Positions 27,321-36,218 are shown, counted from the first letter of the stretch. The stretch: 64,000 nucleotides of DNA from Thioalkalivibrio paradoxus ARh 1 (GCF_000227685.2 NZ_CP007029.1:3570501-3634500), one strand, 5' to 3'. Notes: generated from the letters alone by a model not told the origin. Numbers and translations: made by a program.

Positions 27321-27736
27321 CCTACCTGCTTGACACCAACATCCTGATCTACTTGATCAAGAATCGGCCGCCGGGCATTGGACAGCGTATCGATGATTTA
27401 CCCGACGCCGATGAACTGTGCATGTCCTTTGTCACATGGGCCGAATTGCTCAAAGGGGCCGAGCGAAGCACGCGCAAAGCCGAGGTCGTTCGCCGGCTTG
27501 AAGCCCTCGCGCGGCAGGTGCCGGTGCGTTACCCGGCCGGACCAGGCATCTGCCGTCACTATGCAGAGCAGGCCACGCGTCTCAAAGACAGCGGTACCCC
27601 CATCGGCGCCAACGATCTATGGATCGCGTGCCACGCGCTGGCGGAAGACGCCACTCTCGTAACCCACAATACCCGCGAGTTTGGCCGCATCGGCGGCCTG
27701 AGAATCGAGGACTGGGCGGCATCCGCCGAGACTTGA
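27317..27736 (+). CDS. vapC: VapC PIN-domain toxin
   Basis: This 139-residue PIN nuclease has the acidic residues of the active site in YLLDTNILIYLIK (Asp), WAELLKGAE (Glu), GANDLWIACHAL (Asp) and VTHNTREFGRI. VapC toxins cleave tRNA or rRNA. It begins with a GTG that overlaps the VapB stop (GTGA). Confidence 0.93.
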   Translation: MTYLLDTNILIYLIKNRPPGIGQRIDDLPDADELCMSFVTWAELLKGAERSTRKAEVVRRLEALARQVPVRYPAGPGICRHYAEQATRLKDSGTPIGANDLWIACHALAEDATLVTHNTREFGRIGGLRIEDWAASAET

Positions 27737-27747
27737 TATCCAGGAGC

Positions 27748-28380
27748 CTACGGAGTCATCCCTGCGGATTGCGTTCCCGCCGCGCATTCCGGCGCTGCCA
27801 CCCGCGGGATCAACGCAGTCGGTTGGATCACCTGGCCGTACTCCACCGGTCCACCGTCAGGTAGACAATCGCGGAAATTGCCTCCTCGGGGCGGCTTGAA
27901 GTACGGCCGGTCACGCAGCGCGGTAACGCCCTGTGGGGAGCCATCGATGGTCAGTTTCCCGCCGCCAACGCGGAAACGGTGTGCGTCTCGCTGGATACGG
28001 CCTCTGGGATGAAGTCGCGGGCGATCAGCACATCAGGGTGGGCGACGACGTCGCTATCAAGCCCGTTTTCCTGGGCTTCGAGCTGCATCACCCGCGTGGA
28101 CGCCGGTGTGGAACGCCCTTCCTGTGCCGTCGTGTAGCCGCAGGACGCCACCAGTTCGGTACCCGCGCGGAAAATCGAGCGGCCCGCATCGGCATCGAGC
28201 GAGCTGAGCAGCGCCTGAAGCGCGACGAAGAAGGCGGTCTCCTCGATGAACCATTCGGCTCGCTCGAGCCCTCCTGGCAGCGGATCACCCCACCGGGCGG
28301 GTTTTCGCTGTCCGCATCGATGCCGGCAACTTCGAGTGCCGCCGAGGTGCCGCCCACGTCCGCCTACGCATGTGTAACGC
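27748..28380 (-). pseudogene. decayed YtcJ-like amidohydrolase (amidohydrolase_3)
   Basis: Three minus-strand fragments in different frames follow the order of YtcJ-type amidohydrolases. GGTSAALEVAGIDADSENPP lies near 28310-28350; ETAFFVALQALLSSLDADAG onward through GYTTAQEGR and DVVAHPDVLIARDFI lies near 27990-28245; RFRVGGGKLTIDGSPQGVTA lies near 27890-27975. The first and third are out of frame with the second, and both gene ends are missing. At least two frameshifts and two truncations make it non-functional. It fills the gap between vapC and the lipoprotein gene. Confidence 0.75.
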
Positions 28381-28621
28381 CCACACGGGAGGTGACAGGT
28401 CGGCAGCACCTTGCCGGAAAATGGCGTTGGTCCTTCCTATACTCTGGCGCTGGCACTCATTACCCTGCATTTCTTGGGATCACGGCCGAACCGAGACCGT
28501 ACGCCAACCACTCGCACAACTGTGCAGCGGTTGCTGATAGCGCTGGCGACTCGGGGCGTTGGCGGGGACCGTCTTCTCGCACGAAAAAGCAGGTCCATCA
28601 AACACCCATGAGGAAAAAGTC

Positions 28622-29143
28622 ATGCTCACACGATTTTCTGCGCAGGGCATCACCCTGACCAGCCTGGTCTTGCTGCTTTCAGCATGCGGTGGTGACGGTG
28701 CACAACAGCAAGCCGGCAGCGACGGGGAGCAGCAGCCGGCCCTGGCCTCTGGCGGAAGCGACCGGATCATGGGCCACGCCCGCTGGAACGGCCAGGAACA
28801 CGCCGTGTCCCAGGTGACCTGCGAACTCAGCCATGGCGCCTGGACCGTGCGCGGGCGGGGCGATGGTTTCCAGTTGAGGGTGGAGCTGCTTGGGCAGGAA
28901 GAACGCAGCGAGACCGACCTCGATCCCAGTCAGGCCATGATGGTCAACCTGCGCCTCGACCAGGAAGACGGACCCAATCTGAGTCTTACCATGAACAGCA
29001 ACCACCGTCTGATGGGTGAGGTCGAAGGCGGTCAAGCGGGTTATTCGGGTCAGACGTTGCTGGTTGCCGCCAATAACGCCGCCGGCCGCCTGTACCCGTA
29101 CCCGGAAGGCATTGAGGTCGAGTTCGAACTGAACTGCCCCTGA
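28622..29143 (+). CDS. lipoprotein of unknown function
   Basis: This 173-residue protein has a type II signal peptide ending in LLSACG (lipobox, Cys at about 21), then a Gln/Gly/Ser-rich linker and a beta-rich domain with two further Cys (VTCELSHGAWTV and the final ELNCP) that could form a disulfide. The start at 28622 follows AGGAAAAAGTC; an upstream in-frame ATG at 28559 would bury the signal peptide. No family recognised. Confidence 0.72.
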   Translation: MLTRFSAQGITLTSLVLLLSACGGDGAQQQAGSDGEQQPALASGGSDRIMGHARWNGQEHAVSQVTCELSHGAWTVRGRGDGFQLRVELLGQEERSETDLDPSQAMMVNLRLDQEDGPNLSLTMNSNHRLMGEVEGGQAGYSGQTLLVAANNAAGRLYPYPEGIEVEFELNCP

Positions 29144-29383
29144 CCGACGCCGTGCTGCCTGCGTTCGGGGGCACTGGCCGGAAAGGTCGTGGGAGTTGTT
29201 GATATCGGCCGCCGACGGGCGGACGAAGCGTTCATCACATCCCCCTCGAACGCAGTTGCGCGCCGGTTCTGGTGGTCATCGTCGCCAGCCCGTGGGCGCC
29301 GGGGCCGTGCTCGGAGCGGTTGGGAAGGAAGGAGAACGTTCTGCCCAGCGAGGCGAGGAAGGAGCGGCAAAAACCCCCTTAGC

Positions 29384-29610
29384 GTGAAAGTCACGGCCTG
29401 TCTCGTGTCCCGGGCGACCCGTAGGGCGGAAAAGCGCAGCGTCATCCGCCGCTCGGCGTTCGCGCCTCCCCGGCGCCTGCGGCGATCCCGGCGCCGGATG
29501 GCGGATGACGGCCTTCGGCCTTTTCCGCCCTACGCCTACGCCTACGCCTACGCCTACGCCTACGCCTACGCCTACGCCTACGCCTACGCCTACGCCTACG
29601 CCTCTTTCAT
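29384..29610 (+). repeat. intergenic palindromic element, copy A
   Basis: It starts GTGAAAGTCACGGCCTGTC and carries inner arms GTAGGGCGGAAAAGCG...GTCATCCGCC and GGCGGATGACGGCC...TTTTCCGCCCTAC, which pair to a long hairpin. It is nearly the same as copy C (36052-36218) and an inverted relative of copy B (35092-35252). Near its right end the TACGCC unit is expanded. The gap 29144-29741 holds no gene. Confidence 0.88.
29531..29602 (+). repeat. TACGCC hexanucleotide repeat, 12 units
   Basis: Twelve perfect TACGCC units run for 72 bases inside palindromic element A, about 140 bases upstream of the VWA gene. Copy C has only one TACGCC followed by TACGTC at the same place, so this is an expansion. 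Being hexameric, length changes cannot shift a frame, but they alter the spacing upstream of the next gene. Confidence 0.95.
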
Positions 29611-29741
29611 TATCGGGGTGGCCGCTGGCCATGACAGCTAACCCGGTTGCCTTGCGCGACATCTTTGCTAGGCTCCCTGCGCAGCGAGGGGTGGCGGCGC
29701 GCCGCCTGGAGCCTGTCAGCAAGAATTGGGGGGAATTCCGA

Positions 29742-32711
29742 ATGCGTGGGACTGCAGCTTGGGCCTGTGCGGGGGCGATAGCGGCCCTGCTTGTGGCCGG
29801 TACTGCGTTTGCCGACGACCGGGCAACGATGATTGTCTTCGACGCGTCGGGCTCGATGTGGGCGCAGCTCGAGGACGGCAAGTCGCGCATCGAGATTGCG
29901 CGCGAGGTGATCGACGAATACGCCACGACCCGCGATCCCGAGCAACCCATCGGGGTCGTTGCCTATGGCCATAACCGCCGTGGCGACTGCGGCGACATCG
30001 AGCTGGTGCTGCCGCTGGGAACCCACTCGGGCGATGAACTGGCGTCGACCATCCGCGGGCTCAATCCCCAAGGCATGACGCCGCTGACCGATTCCATGGC
30101 GATGGCGCGCGATCTGATTCCGCGCACCGCCGAATCGGCCGACATCATCCTGATCACCGACGGGCTGGAAAACTGCGGTGGCGATCCCTGCGCGCTGGCC
30201 GCCGAGATGGCGGCCGAGGGCATCGAGATCCGGGCGCATGTGGTGGGCTTCGCGCTCGAGGAAGAGGCGGTGCTTTCGCTCTCCTGCGTGCCCGAGCAGA
30301 CCGGCGGGCAGCTCTTCATCACCCACTCCGGGGCGGAATTGACCGAGGCGCTGGCCGGAATCAGTGCGCCCAGCCGGCCCGTCGACCTGGAACTTCACGC
30401 GCTCGATGCACGCGACATGGAGCCGGTCGGTTCCATCACCTGGGATCTGACCACCGCCGACGGCGAGACGATCTATGCGGGCACGAACCGCGGCGTCATC
30501 CATGTCGAGCTCGACCCAGGCGACTATGTTGTGGAGGCGTTCGACGACTCCTTCGCGGGCGTCACCGAGTTCGAGGTCACCTCCCAGACCGAGGGACCGA
30601 TCGAGGTGGCGATGGCCAAGCTGCTCGCCACCGTCATGGTGCGCGGTGAACATGGCGAAACCGGCGAGACACTACAGGGCGTCGAATGGACGGTCCTCGA
30701 CATCGCCAGTGAAAGCGCCGAGAGCTTCGTCAACGAGGGCGGCGGCTACTTCCCGCTTCACCTCGAGCCGGGCGAATACCGCATCGAGGGTGAACAAGGC
30801 GACCTGCATGGCGGCGTGCTGGTCACCGCCACGCGCGAGGCGGATCGGGATCTCGACGTGATCCTGGAGGCCGCCGAGCGCGAGATCACCGTGGAGATCA
30901 AGGCCCCCGACGAGGTCTCGGTCGGCGCGGCTTTCGACGTGGTCGTCACCGGCAGCCATGACGACAGCGATTACATGCTGCTCGCCGCGGTCGGCAGCGA
31001 CGAGGAGGTCAGCCGCTACGGGCGGATGACCAATACCGTGGGCGGCGATGGCGAGAAGAACTTCACCGCTCCTGCGGCACCGGGCAGCTACGAGCTTCGC
31101 TATTACATTCGCGAGGATCGTGCGCTCGTGAAGCGCGTTCCCATCGAGGTCGTCGATGCCGGCGCCGAGATGACCGCGCCCGAACAGGTCAGCATCAACG
31201 AGCGTTTCGAGGTCTCGGTCAGCGCGCCGGGCGGGGGGCACCTGGTGCTCGTTGCGCCCGAACGGGAGGACGACGACATCGTCAGCCGCTATCAGCGCAT
31301 CCGGAACTCCGTCGATGCGCAGGATACCGTCACCCGCACCGCGCCCAGCGACCCCGGAACCTATGAGCTGCGCTTCCACATGGGCGGCGACCACCGCCTG
31401 ATGGCGCGCGCACTCGTTGAGGTGGTCGATGTCGCGGTCACGCTATCCGCGCCCGAACAAGTCAGGGTCGAGGAGTCCTTCGAGATCGAGATCGGCGGCG
31501 GCGTCTCCGGCCATGTGGTGATCGTGGATGCCGAGCGGGACGAGGACGACATCGTCAGCCGCTATCAGCGGATCCGGAATTCCGTCGATGGTGACGAGGG
31601 CACGATCACCCGCACCGCGCCCGAGGAACCGGGCATGTATGAGCTGCGCTACCATTCGAGCGGTGAGCACCGGCTGCTGGCCAGCCAGCGCATCGAGGTG
31701 ATCGCGCGTGTCCAGCCGGGCGATGCCGCCCAGGAAACGCCCACCGGAGCCATGGCGCCCCCTGCCGCGGGCAATGCCGCCCCGGCGGCGCCCCGGACGC
31801 TGGCGGAAGCCGCGGAGGCCTTCCCCGCACATCCGGGATTCACCATCCTCGACCCACAGGCCGCGCAAAACCGGCTCCTCGATTCGCTGGAAAGCGATCC
31901 CGCCTCGGTCTTCCTGCCGGGCCAGTGGCTGGGGCCGCTGACCACCGCGATCCTGCTGCTGGAGGCCGAGGAAGGCGCGCTTCCCCATGTCCGCTACCGG
32001 CTGACCTATGGCGAGGATCCGCTTCCCGGCGGTCCGGGCGGGGGCACGGTTCCGGTGGGCTATGTCGAGGTCACGCGCTTCAATCTGGGCCCCGCCCGCC
32101 ACGCCGAGATCGCCGAGGCCGCGGGCGACGCGCCGGTGGCCCCGGCCGAGCATTTCGGCACCGGCCCGCATGTAAGCCTGCGTATGGTCACCCGTCCGAT
32201 CCAGGGGCGCACCACCGATTTGATCGGGCTGTCGCGCGCCGAGTTGGATGGGGACGCGGCCGCCGAGCGCTGTTTCGGCCAGCCCTGTCTGTCCACCGCA
32301 CCGCTGGCCGAAGCGGCGCTGGGCGCCGAGTGGGACGCAATGAAGGAGGTCGCGCCGGGGGCGTTCGACCCACCCTATGCGTCGATGCGCGACGGTGCGC
32401 ACAGCCCGGCGGCGGTGCTCGACCTGCTCACCCGCGAGGCCCGCATCGCCCGGGAGCGCGGCGGCGAGATCGCCTGGGACGGCTTCGAATACCGCGAGGG
32501 CGTGGGGCCGATGGAGCCTTTCGCCGAAGCGATGATCGAGGCCGGCCTCGGCCAGGAATCAGCCGTGGATGCGGTGCTGCGCGAAGGCCATGTGATGGAT
32601 CACACGCTGGAAGCGGTCTGGCACCGGCTGGTGTCCATCGGCGGGGCGGATCCCACCGCGCCGGGGCTGTTCGGCGCCCAGGCGTTCGAACACCGCCCCG
32701 GCCGGAACTGA
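29742..32711 (+). CDS. exported VWA-domain protein with three Ig-like repeats
   Basis: This 989-residue protein has a signal peptide (1-24, ending GTAFADD). A VWA domain covers about 27-205 with the MIDAS motif DASGS at 34-38 and a Thr/Asp set further on. Two beta-rich segments follow (210-385), then three repeats of about 85 residues (388-470, 478-561, 567-653) that share SRYQRIRNSVD and PGTYELR motifs. After a Pro/Ala-rich linker (660-690) a C-terminal domain of about 300 residues is unrecognised; it has a Cys pair in RCFGQPC. It probably works in the periplasm or at the surface as a metal-dependent binding protein. I chose the ATG at 29742 (GGGGGGAATTCCG upstream); an open frame reaches back through the TACGCC repeat to 29505, but that part is not protein-like. 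Confidence 0.8.
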   Translation: MRGTAAWACAGAIAALLVAGTAFADDRATMIVFDASGSMWAQLEDGKSRIEIAREVIDEYATTRDPEQPIGVVAYGHNRRGDCGDIELVLPLGTHSGDELASTIRGLNPQGMTPLTDSMAMARDLIPRTAESADIILITDGLENCGGDPCALAAEMAAEGIEIRAHVVGFALEEEAVLSLSCVPEQTGGQLFITHSGAELTEALAGISAPSRPVDLELHALDARDMEPVGSITWDLTTADGETIYAGTNRGVIHVELDPGDYVVEAFDDSFAGVTEFEVTSQTEGPIEVAMAKLLATVMVRGEHGETGETLQGVEWTVLDIASESAESFVNEGGGYFPLHLEPGEYRIEGEQGDLHGGVLVTATREADRDLDVILEAAEREITVEIKAPDEVSVGAAFDVVVTGSHDDSDYMLLAAVGSDEEVSRYGRMTNTVGGDGEKNFTAPAAPGSYELRYYIREDRALVKRVPIEVVDAGAEMTAPEQVSINERFEVSVSAPGGGHLVLVAPEREDDDIVSRYQRIRNSVDAQDTVTRTAPSDPGTYELRFHMGGDHRLMARALVEVVDVAVTLSAPEQVRVEESFEIEIGGGVSGHVVIVDAERDEDDIVSRYQRIRNSVDGDEGTITRTAPEEPGMYELRYHSSGEHRLLASQRIEVIARVQPGDAAQETPTGAMAPPAAGNAAPAAPRTLAEAAEAFPAHPGFTILDPQAAQNRLLDSLESDPASVFLPGQWLGPLTTAILLLEAEEGALPHVRYRLTYGEDPLPGGPGGGTVPVGYVEVTRFNLGPARHAEIAEAAGDAPVAPAEHFGTGPHVSLRMVTRPIQGRTTDLIGLSRAELDGDAAAERCFGQPCLSTAPLAEAALGAEWDAMKEVAPGAFDPPYASMRDGAHSPAAVLDLLTREARIARERGGEIAWDGFEYREGVGPMEPFAEAMIEAGLGQESAVDAVLREGHVMDHTLEAVWHRLVSIGGADPTAPGLFGAQAFEHRPGRN

Positions 32712-32842
32712 TCCCGGCGCATCACCCAGAACCAAGCATACCGATGCGGCGCGCCGGCCGAGGCGTCCGATGGCGCCCTTCTCGATCCCGAGGCATGCGC
32801 CAGGCTCGGCTTGCCGCATACCATCACCTCGGTACGTGACAT

Positions 32843-34105
32843 TCAATTCTTGGGGACCAACCCGTCGGCCAGCGAGTTGTGGTACGCGCGGTACGCAGGG
32901 ACCAGGCTGGTCAGGAACGCGGCCCCGAGAAAGACGGACAGCAGCACCCAATCGTGGGCGCTGGGCGGTGTGATCGCGAGCCAGATGCCGAACTGGGCCT
33001 GCACGATCGGTTGCGCGATCGCAAGTCCCAGGTAGAGGATCCCCAGACCCAACGCGATCCCCGCGGCCGCCAGGAACACGGTTTCGCTGACCAGCAGCAG
33101 GAAGATCTGGTGCGGGCGGGCTCCCACCGAGCGCAGGATCGCCATCTCCCGCCGCCGCTCGTTGAGGCCGGCGAGCATCACCGCGAGCATGCCGATCAGG
33201 CCCACGAACACCACGAACACCGACACCAGCAGCAGGGCCTGTTCGGCGACGCCCATCAGCGACCAGAGCTCGTGCAGTGCAACGCCAGGCAGGATCGCCA
33301 GGAGCGGTTCGGCCCGGTAGCTGTTGACGTAGCGCTGCACCTGGAAGGTGGCCGCGCGGGCATCGAGCCCGACCAGCACGGCCGTAATCGAATCCGGGGT
33401 CAGGTCCATGCCGAGCACCTCCTCCGGACTCATCGCTCGCCCGGGCGGCGGAGGCGCCCCACCGCGCCAGTCGACGTGGATCGCCTCCATGCCCTCCAGA
33501 CTGATGTGGACCGTGCGGTCCACCGGGGTTCCGGTTCGTTCCAGAATGCCGACAACCGTGAACGGTTTGTCGTCGTGGTCGACGAAGGTCACCGGCCCGG
33601 TACCGTGCGCGACGATGATCGACTCACCGAGTTCGTAACCGAGGCGCTCGGCCACTTCGGCGCCGAGCACCGCTTCGAACACGCCGTCGAACGGTTCCCC
33701 TTCGGAAAGCCGAAGTGCCTGATTGCGCCCGAATCGGTAGTGCCGGAAGTAATCCAGGCTGGTGCCCATCACCGGATAGCCCTGGTAGGAGTCGCCGAGC
33801 GAGACCGGAATCGTCCAGGCGATGCGCGGATGCTCGCGGATTTCCTGGTAGCTTTCCCAGGAAATGTTGTTGGTGGCGCTGCCGATCCGGAACACGGAGT
33901 AGAGCAGCAGCTGGATCGAGCCTCCGCGGGCGCCAACGATCAGATCGGTGCCCGAGATCGTGTTCGCGAAGCTCGCACGCACCTCGGTGCGGACTTTCTC
34001 CACCGCGAGCAGCAGCGCCACTGCGAAAGTGATCGCGACCAGCGTCAGCGACGCGGTGACCCAGCGGTTGCGCAGGCTGTGCAGCGCGAGCCTGAAGACG
34101 GCCAT
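32843..34105 (-). CDS. FtsX/MacB-type ABC transporter permease of the zrg zinc cluster
   Basis: This 420-residue membrane protein has one N-terminal helix (VTASLTLVAITFAVALLLA), a large periplasmic domain and three C-terminal helices, which is the FtsX/LolC/MacB pattern. The EMAILRSVGARPHQIFLLLVSE stretch is the typical coupling region for the ATPase. It begins 2 bp after the ATPase gene. DUF2796 (ZrgA), an ABC pair and DUF3299 together form the zrgABCDE-type zinc uptake cluster described in Vibrio. A longer frame to 34513 overlaps the ATPase gene and is not the real start. Confidence 0.85.
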   Translation of the reverse strand: MAVFRLALHSLRNRWVTASLTLVAITFAVALLLAVEKVRTEVRASFANTISGTDLIVGARGGSIQLLLYSVFRIGSATNNISWESYQEIREHPRIAWTIPVSLGDSYQGYPVMGTSLDYFRHYRFGRNQALRLSEGEPFDGVFEAVLGAEVAERLGYELGESIIVAHGTGPVTFVDHDDKPFTVVGILERTGTPVDRTVHISLEGMEAIHVDWRGGAPPPPGRAMSPEEVLGMDLTPDSITAVLVGLDARAATFQVQRYVNSYRAEPLLAILPGVALHELWSLMGVAEQALLLVSVFVVFVGLIGMLAVMLAGLNERRREMAILRSVGARPHQIFLLLVSETVFLAAAGIALGLGILYLGLAIAQPIVQAQFGIWLAITPPSAHDWVLLSVFLGAAFLTSLVPAYRAYHNSLADGLVPKN

Positions 34106-34107
34106 CG

Positions 34108-34863
34108 TCAGACGGCCTCCGCCAGCGGATCCGTCGAGTCGCCTGCGGGAGCCCGGTTGATCTCGGCGAGCGCGATCGCGCGATCGAAAACACCGGCAAG
34201 CGCCGTGTCGTGGCTCACGAACACCAGTGTGGTATCGAGCGCCGTGCACTCGGCCAGCAGCAGTTCGAGAAAAGCCTCCTTGCGATCCGCATCCAGCGCC
34301 GAAGTGGGCTCGTCGGCAATCAGGATCTCCGGCGCCCCGATCAATGCGCGAGCGGCGGCCACGCGCTGCTGCTGCCCCACGCTGAGCTCGTCGGGCCGGC
34401 GGTGGGCCAGCGCGGCATCCCCAAGGCCCAGCTGCTGCAGCAGGCGCTGCGCCTCCGCTTCGATGCCGCCGCGCGCCCTCGCGCGAGCCTGGCGCAGGCG
34501 GGAAAACCGGCACGGCAGCGTCACGTTACCTTGCACGTCGAGATACGGAATCAGGTTGAACTGCTGGAAGATGAACCCGAGGTGATCGGCGCGCAACGCA
34601 TCCCGGCGAGAGGCGCTCAAGCCACCGAGGGAGCGGCCCAGGACCGCGATCTCGCCCTGTTCGGGCAGCAGTACACCCCCGAAAAGGCTCAGCAGCGTGC
34701 TCTTGCCGCTGCCGCTGGGTCCGTGGATGAACACCCGTTCTCCCCGCGCGATCTCCAGCGCGGGAATGTCGAGCAGCGTCCGTCCTTCGGCGCTCCAGCG
34801 AAACCGGAGGCCGCGTGCCTCGATGGCGGCTGGTCTCGCGCTGGCGTCCATTCTGACTGTCAT
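34108..34863 (-). CDS. ABC transporter ATP-binding protein (LolD/MacB type) of the zrg cluster
   Basis: This 251-residue ATPase has Walker A GPSGSGKST, Q-loop GFIFQQFNLIPY, the signature LSVGQQQRVAAARAL, Walker B EILIADEPTSALD and the switch His in VFVSHD. It pairs with the FtsX-type permease immediately downstream. Two starts are close: the ATG at 34863 (GAGGGCC upstream) and one at 34851. It is separated from zrgA by a REP palindrome and palindromic element B. Confidence 0.88.
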   Translation of the reverse strand: MTVRMDASARPAAIEARGLRFRWSAEGRTLLDIPALEIARGERVFIHGPSGSGKSTLLSLFGGVLLPEQGEIAVLGRSLGGLSASRRDALRADHLGFIFQQFNLIPYLDVQGNVTLPCRFSRLRQARARARGGIEAEAQRLLQQLGLGDAALAHRRPDELSVGQQQRVAAARALIGAPEILIADEPTSALDADRKEAFLELLLAECTALDTTLVFVSHDTALAGVFDRAIALAEINRAPAGDSTDPLAEAV

Positions 34864-34933
34864 GGCCCTCGGGGCACCCCTGAGCATGAAAGCGAACCGG
34901 CCATGGGGCTGCCGACCAGACTGGCTTCGAGCT

Positions 34934-35027
34934 TGTGGGAGCGAGCCTTGCTCGCGAAGCCGGCGCTGAAGTGGCCACGGCGCTGGTCGCGCCTGCGGCG
35001 CGTTCGCGAGCGAGGCTCGCTCCCACA
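34934..35027. repeat. REP-like palindrome (TGTGGGAGCGAGC family)
   Basis: Left arm 34934-34958 (TGTGGGAGCGAGCCTTGCTC...) pairs with 35003-35027 with one mismatch across 25 bases and a 44-base loop. The sequence is of the type that recurs as REP/BIME elements in Pseudomonas and relatives. It sits between the ABC ATPase and palindromic element B. Confidence 0.88.
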
Positions 35028-35091
35028 GGGGAACGCTTGGACGGCCGCGACTTTCACATTAACTGTCATGGCTACAGGCGCGTGGCCCCCC

Positions 35092-35252
35092 GATGATGAA
35101 AGAGGTGTAGGGCGGAAGAGGCCGAAGGCCGTCATCCGCCATCCAGCGCTGGGGCCACGACAGGCGCCCGGGCGATACCAGCGCCGCACGGCGGATGACG
35201 CTGCGCTTTTCCGCCCTACGGGTCGCAATATGCGATGGGTCGTGACTTTCAC
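35092..35252 (-). repeat. intergenic palindromic element, copy B
   Basis: An inverted copy of element A/C: TGATGAAAGAGG at the left, inner arms GTAGGGCGGAAGAGGCCGAA and CTGCGCTTTTCCGCCCTAC, and GTGACTTTCAC at the right. The GTGAAAGTCACG end begins one base after the zrgA stop codon. A fragment of the same end (GACTTTCACATTAACTGTCATGG) lies at about 35049-35071. Confidence 0.87.
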
Positions 35253-35253
35253 G

Positions 35254-36021
35254 CTAGAGCGCCAGCGCCGTGCGGTCCGGGGTCAGTGTCAGCGCATCCT
35301 GTCCGGCCCTCCCGATACGCTGCACCTGCAGCCGCTCGGTCCGGGGAAAATGCTCGAACACGCGCACGTCGATCGGCTGCAGCGCGTCCGGCTGCGCGCA
35401 GTCGAAACTGTACTCGGCATGGATGTCCGCGTGGTGTCCGTGATGGTTATGATCGTGACTGTGCCCATGCCCGTGGTCACCGTTGTGAGCATCACCGTGA
35501 CGTTCGTCGTGGCCCTGCCCTTCGTCGTGGACGTGGCTGTGTCCGTGCCGATGACCGTGTTCATCACCTTCATGGTGCCTGGAGCCGTGTTCATGGCCGT
35601 GCTGATGGTCGTGACCATGGTCGCTTCCATGGCCGTGGCCCTGCTCGTGACCAGAGGGGTGCTCATGTTCATCCGGGTCGATGCCCGCAAACAGCGGGCT
35701 ATCCACGCGGACCGCGCCGGGCTTGCACCCTGCAGCCGCCGCCAGCGGGAAGAGACGCTCGGGACTCTCGAGGATTGCGCGTGCCTCCCGCAATGCTCGG
35801 CGGTCGGCCTCGGTTCGTGGCGGGTGCTCGAAGCCCACGAGATTGTACGCGGGCGAATGCAGCTCGATTGCGAGCAGCGCTCCGTCCAGCACGACATTGA
35901 GTTCAGCAACGCCGTGCACATGGGCCCCGTGATGCCGATGTTCCGGGGTGGCGGCCTGGACACCGAAACCGAAAAGGCACAGCGCGGCGATGGCCCCTGT
36001 GCGGATAATCAGGTGGTTCAT
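35254..36021 (-). CDS. zrgA: ZrgA-like His-rich periplasmic zinc protein (DUF2796)
   Basis: This 255-residue protein has a signal peptide (1-23, ending GVQAA) and the DUF2796 core (HHGAHVHGVAELNVVLDGALLAIELHSPAYNLVGFEH). A low-complexity stretch from about 119 to 205 is packed with His, Gly, Asp and Glu. The C-terminal beta region continues after IHAEYSFDC. Such proteins bind several zinc ions in the periplasm and feed the ABC system encoded next. The ATG at 36021 gives the correct signal peptide; longer frames run into element C. The family's role is known from Vibrio zrgABCDE; zinc specificity here is inferred. Confidence 0.88.
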   Translation of the reverse strand: MNHLIIRTGAIAALCLFGFGVQAATPEHRHHGAHVHGVAELNVVLDGALLAIELHSPAYNLVGFEHPPRTEADRRALREARAILESPERLFPLAAAAGCKPGAVRVDSPLFAGIDPDEHEHPSGHEQGHGHGSDHGHDHQHGHEHGSRHHEGDEHGHRHGHSHVHDEGQGHDERHGDAHNGDHGHGHSHDHNHHGHHADIHAEYSFDCAQPDALQPIDVRVFEHFPRTERLQVQRIGRAGQDALTLTPDRTALAL

Positions 36022-36051
36022 CGGAACGGACACTCCTTCTACCTGGTTAAC

Positions 36052-36218
36052 GTGAAAGTCACGGCCTGTCTCGTGTCCCGGGCGACCCGTAGGGCGGAAA
36101 AGCGTAGCGTCATCCGCCGTACGGTGTTCGCAGTGCCCAGGCGCCCGCGGCAATCCGGGCGCCAGCTGGCGGATGACGGCCTTCGGCCTTTTCCGCCCTA
36201 CGCCTACGTCTCTTTCAT
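36052..36218 (+). repeat. intergenic palindromic element, copy C
   Basis: Same order and orientation as copy A: GTGAAAGTCACGGCCTG, inner GTAGGGCGGAAAAGCG arm, then GGCGGATGACGGCCTTCGG and TTTTCCGCCCTACGCC, ending TCTTTCATCC. It lies about 30 bases upstream of the zrgA start, so it may displace or carry the zrgA promoter. The remainder of the gap to 36428 shows no gene. Confidence 0.88.

Noticed and set aside
29505-29741. Extended start of the VWA protein giving a Pro-Thr repeat N-terminus
   Set aside because: The extension is the translated TACGCC repeat and palindromic element A; a proper signal peptide and ribosome site occur at 29742.
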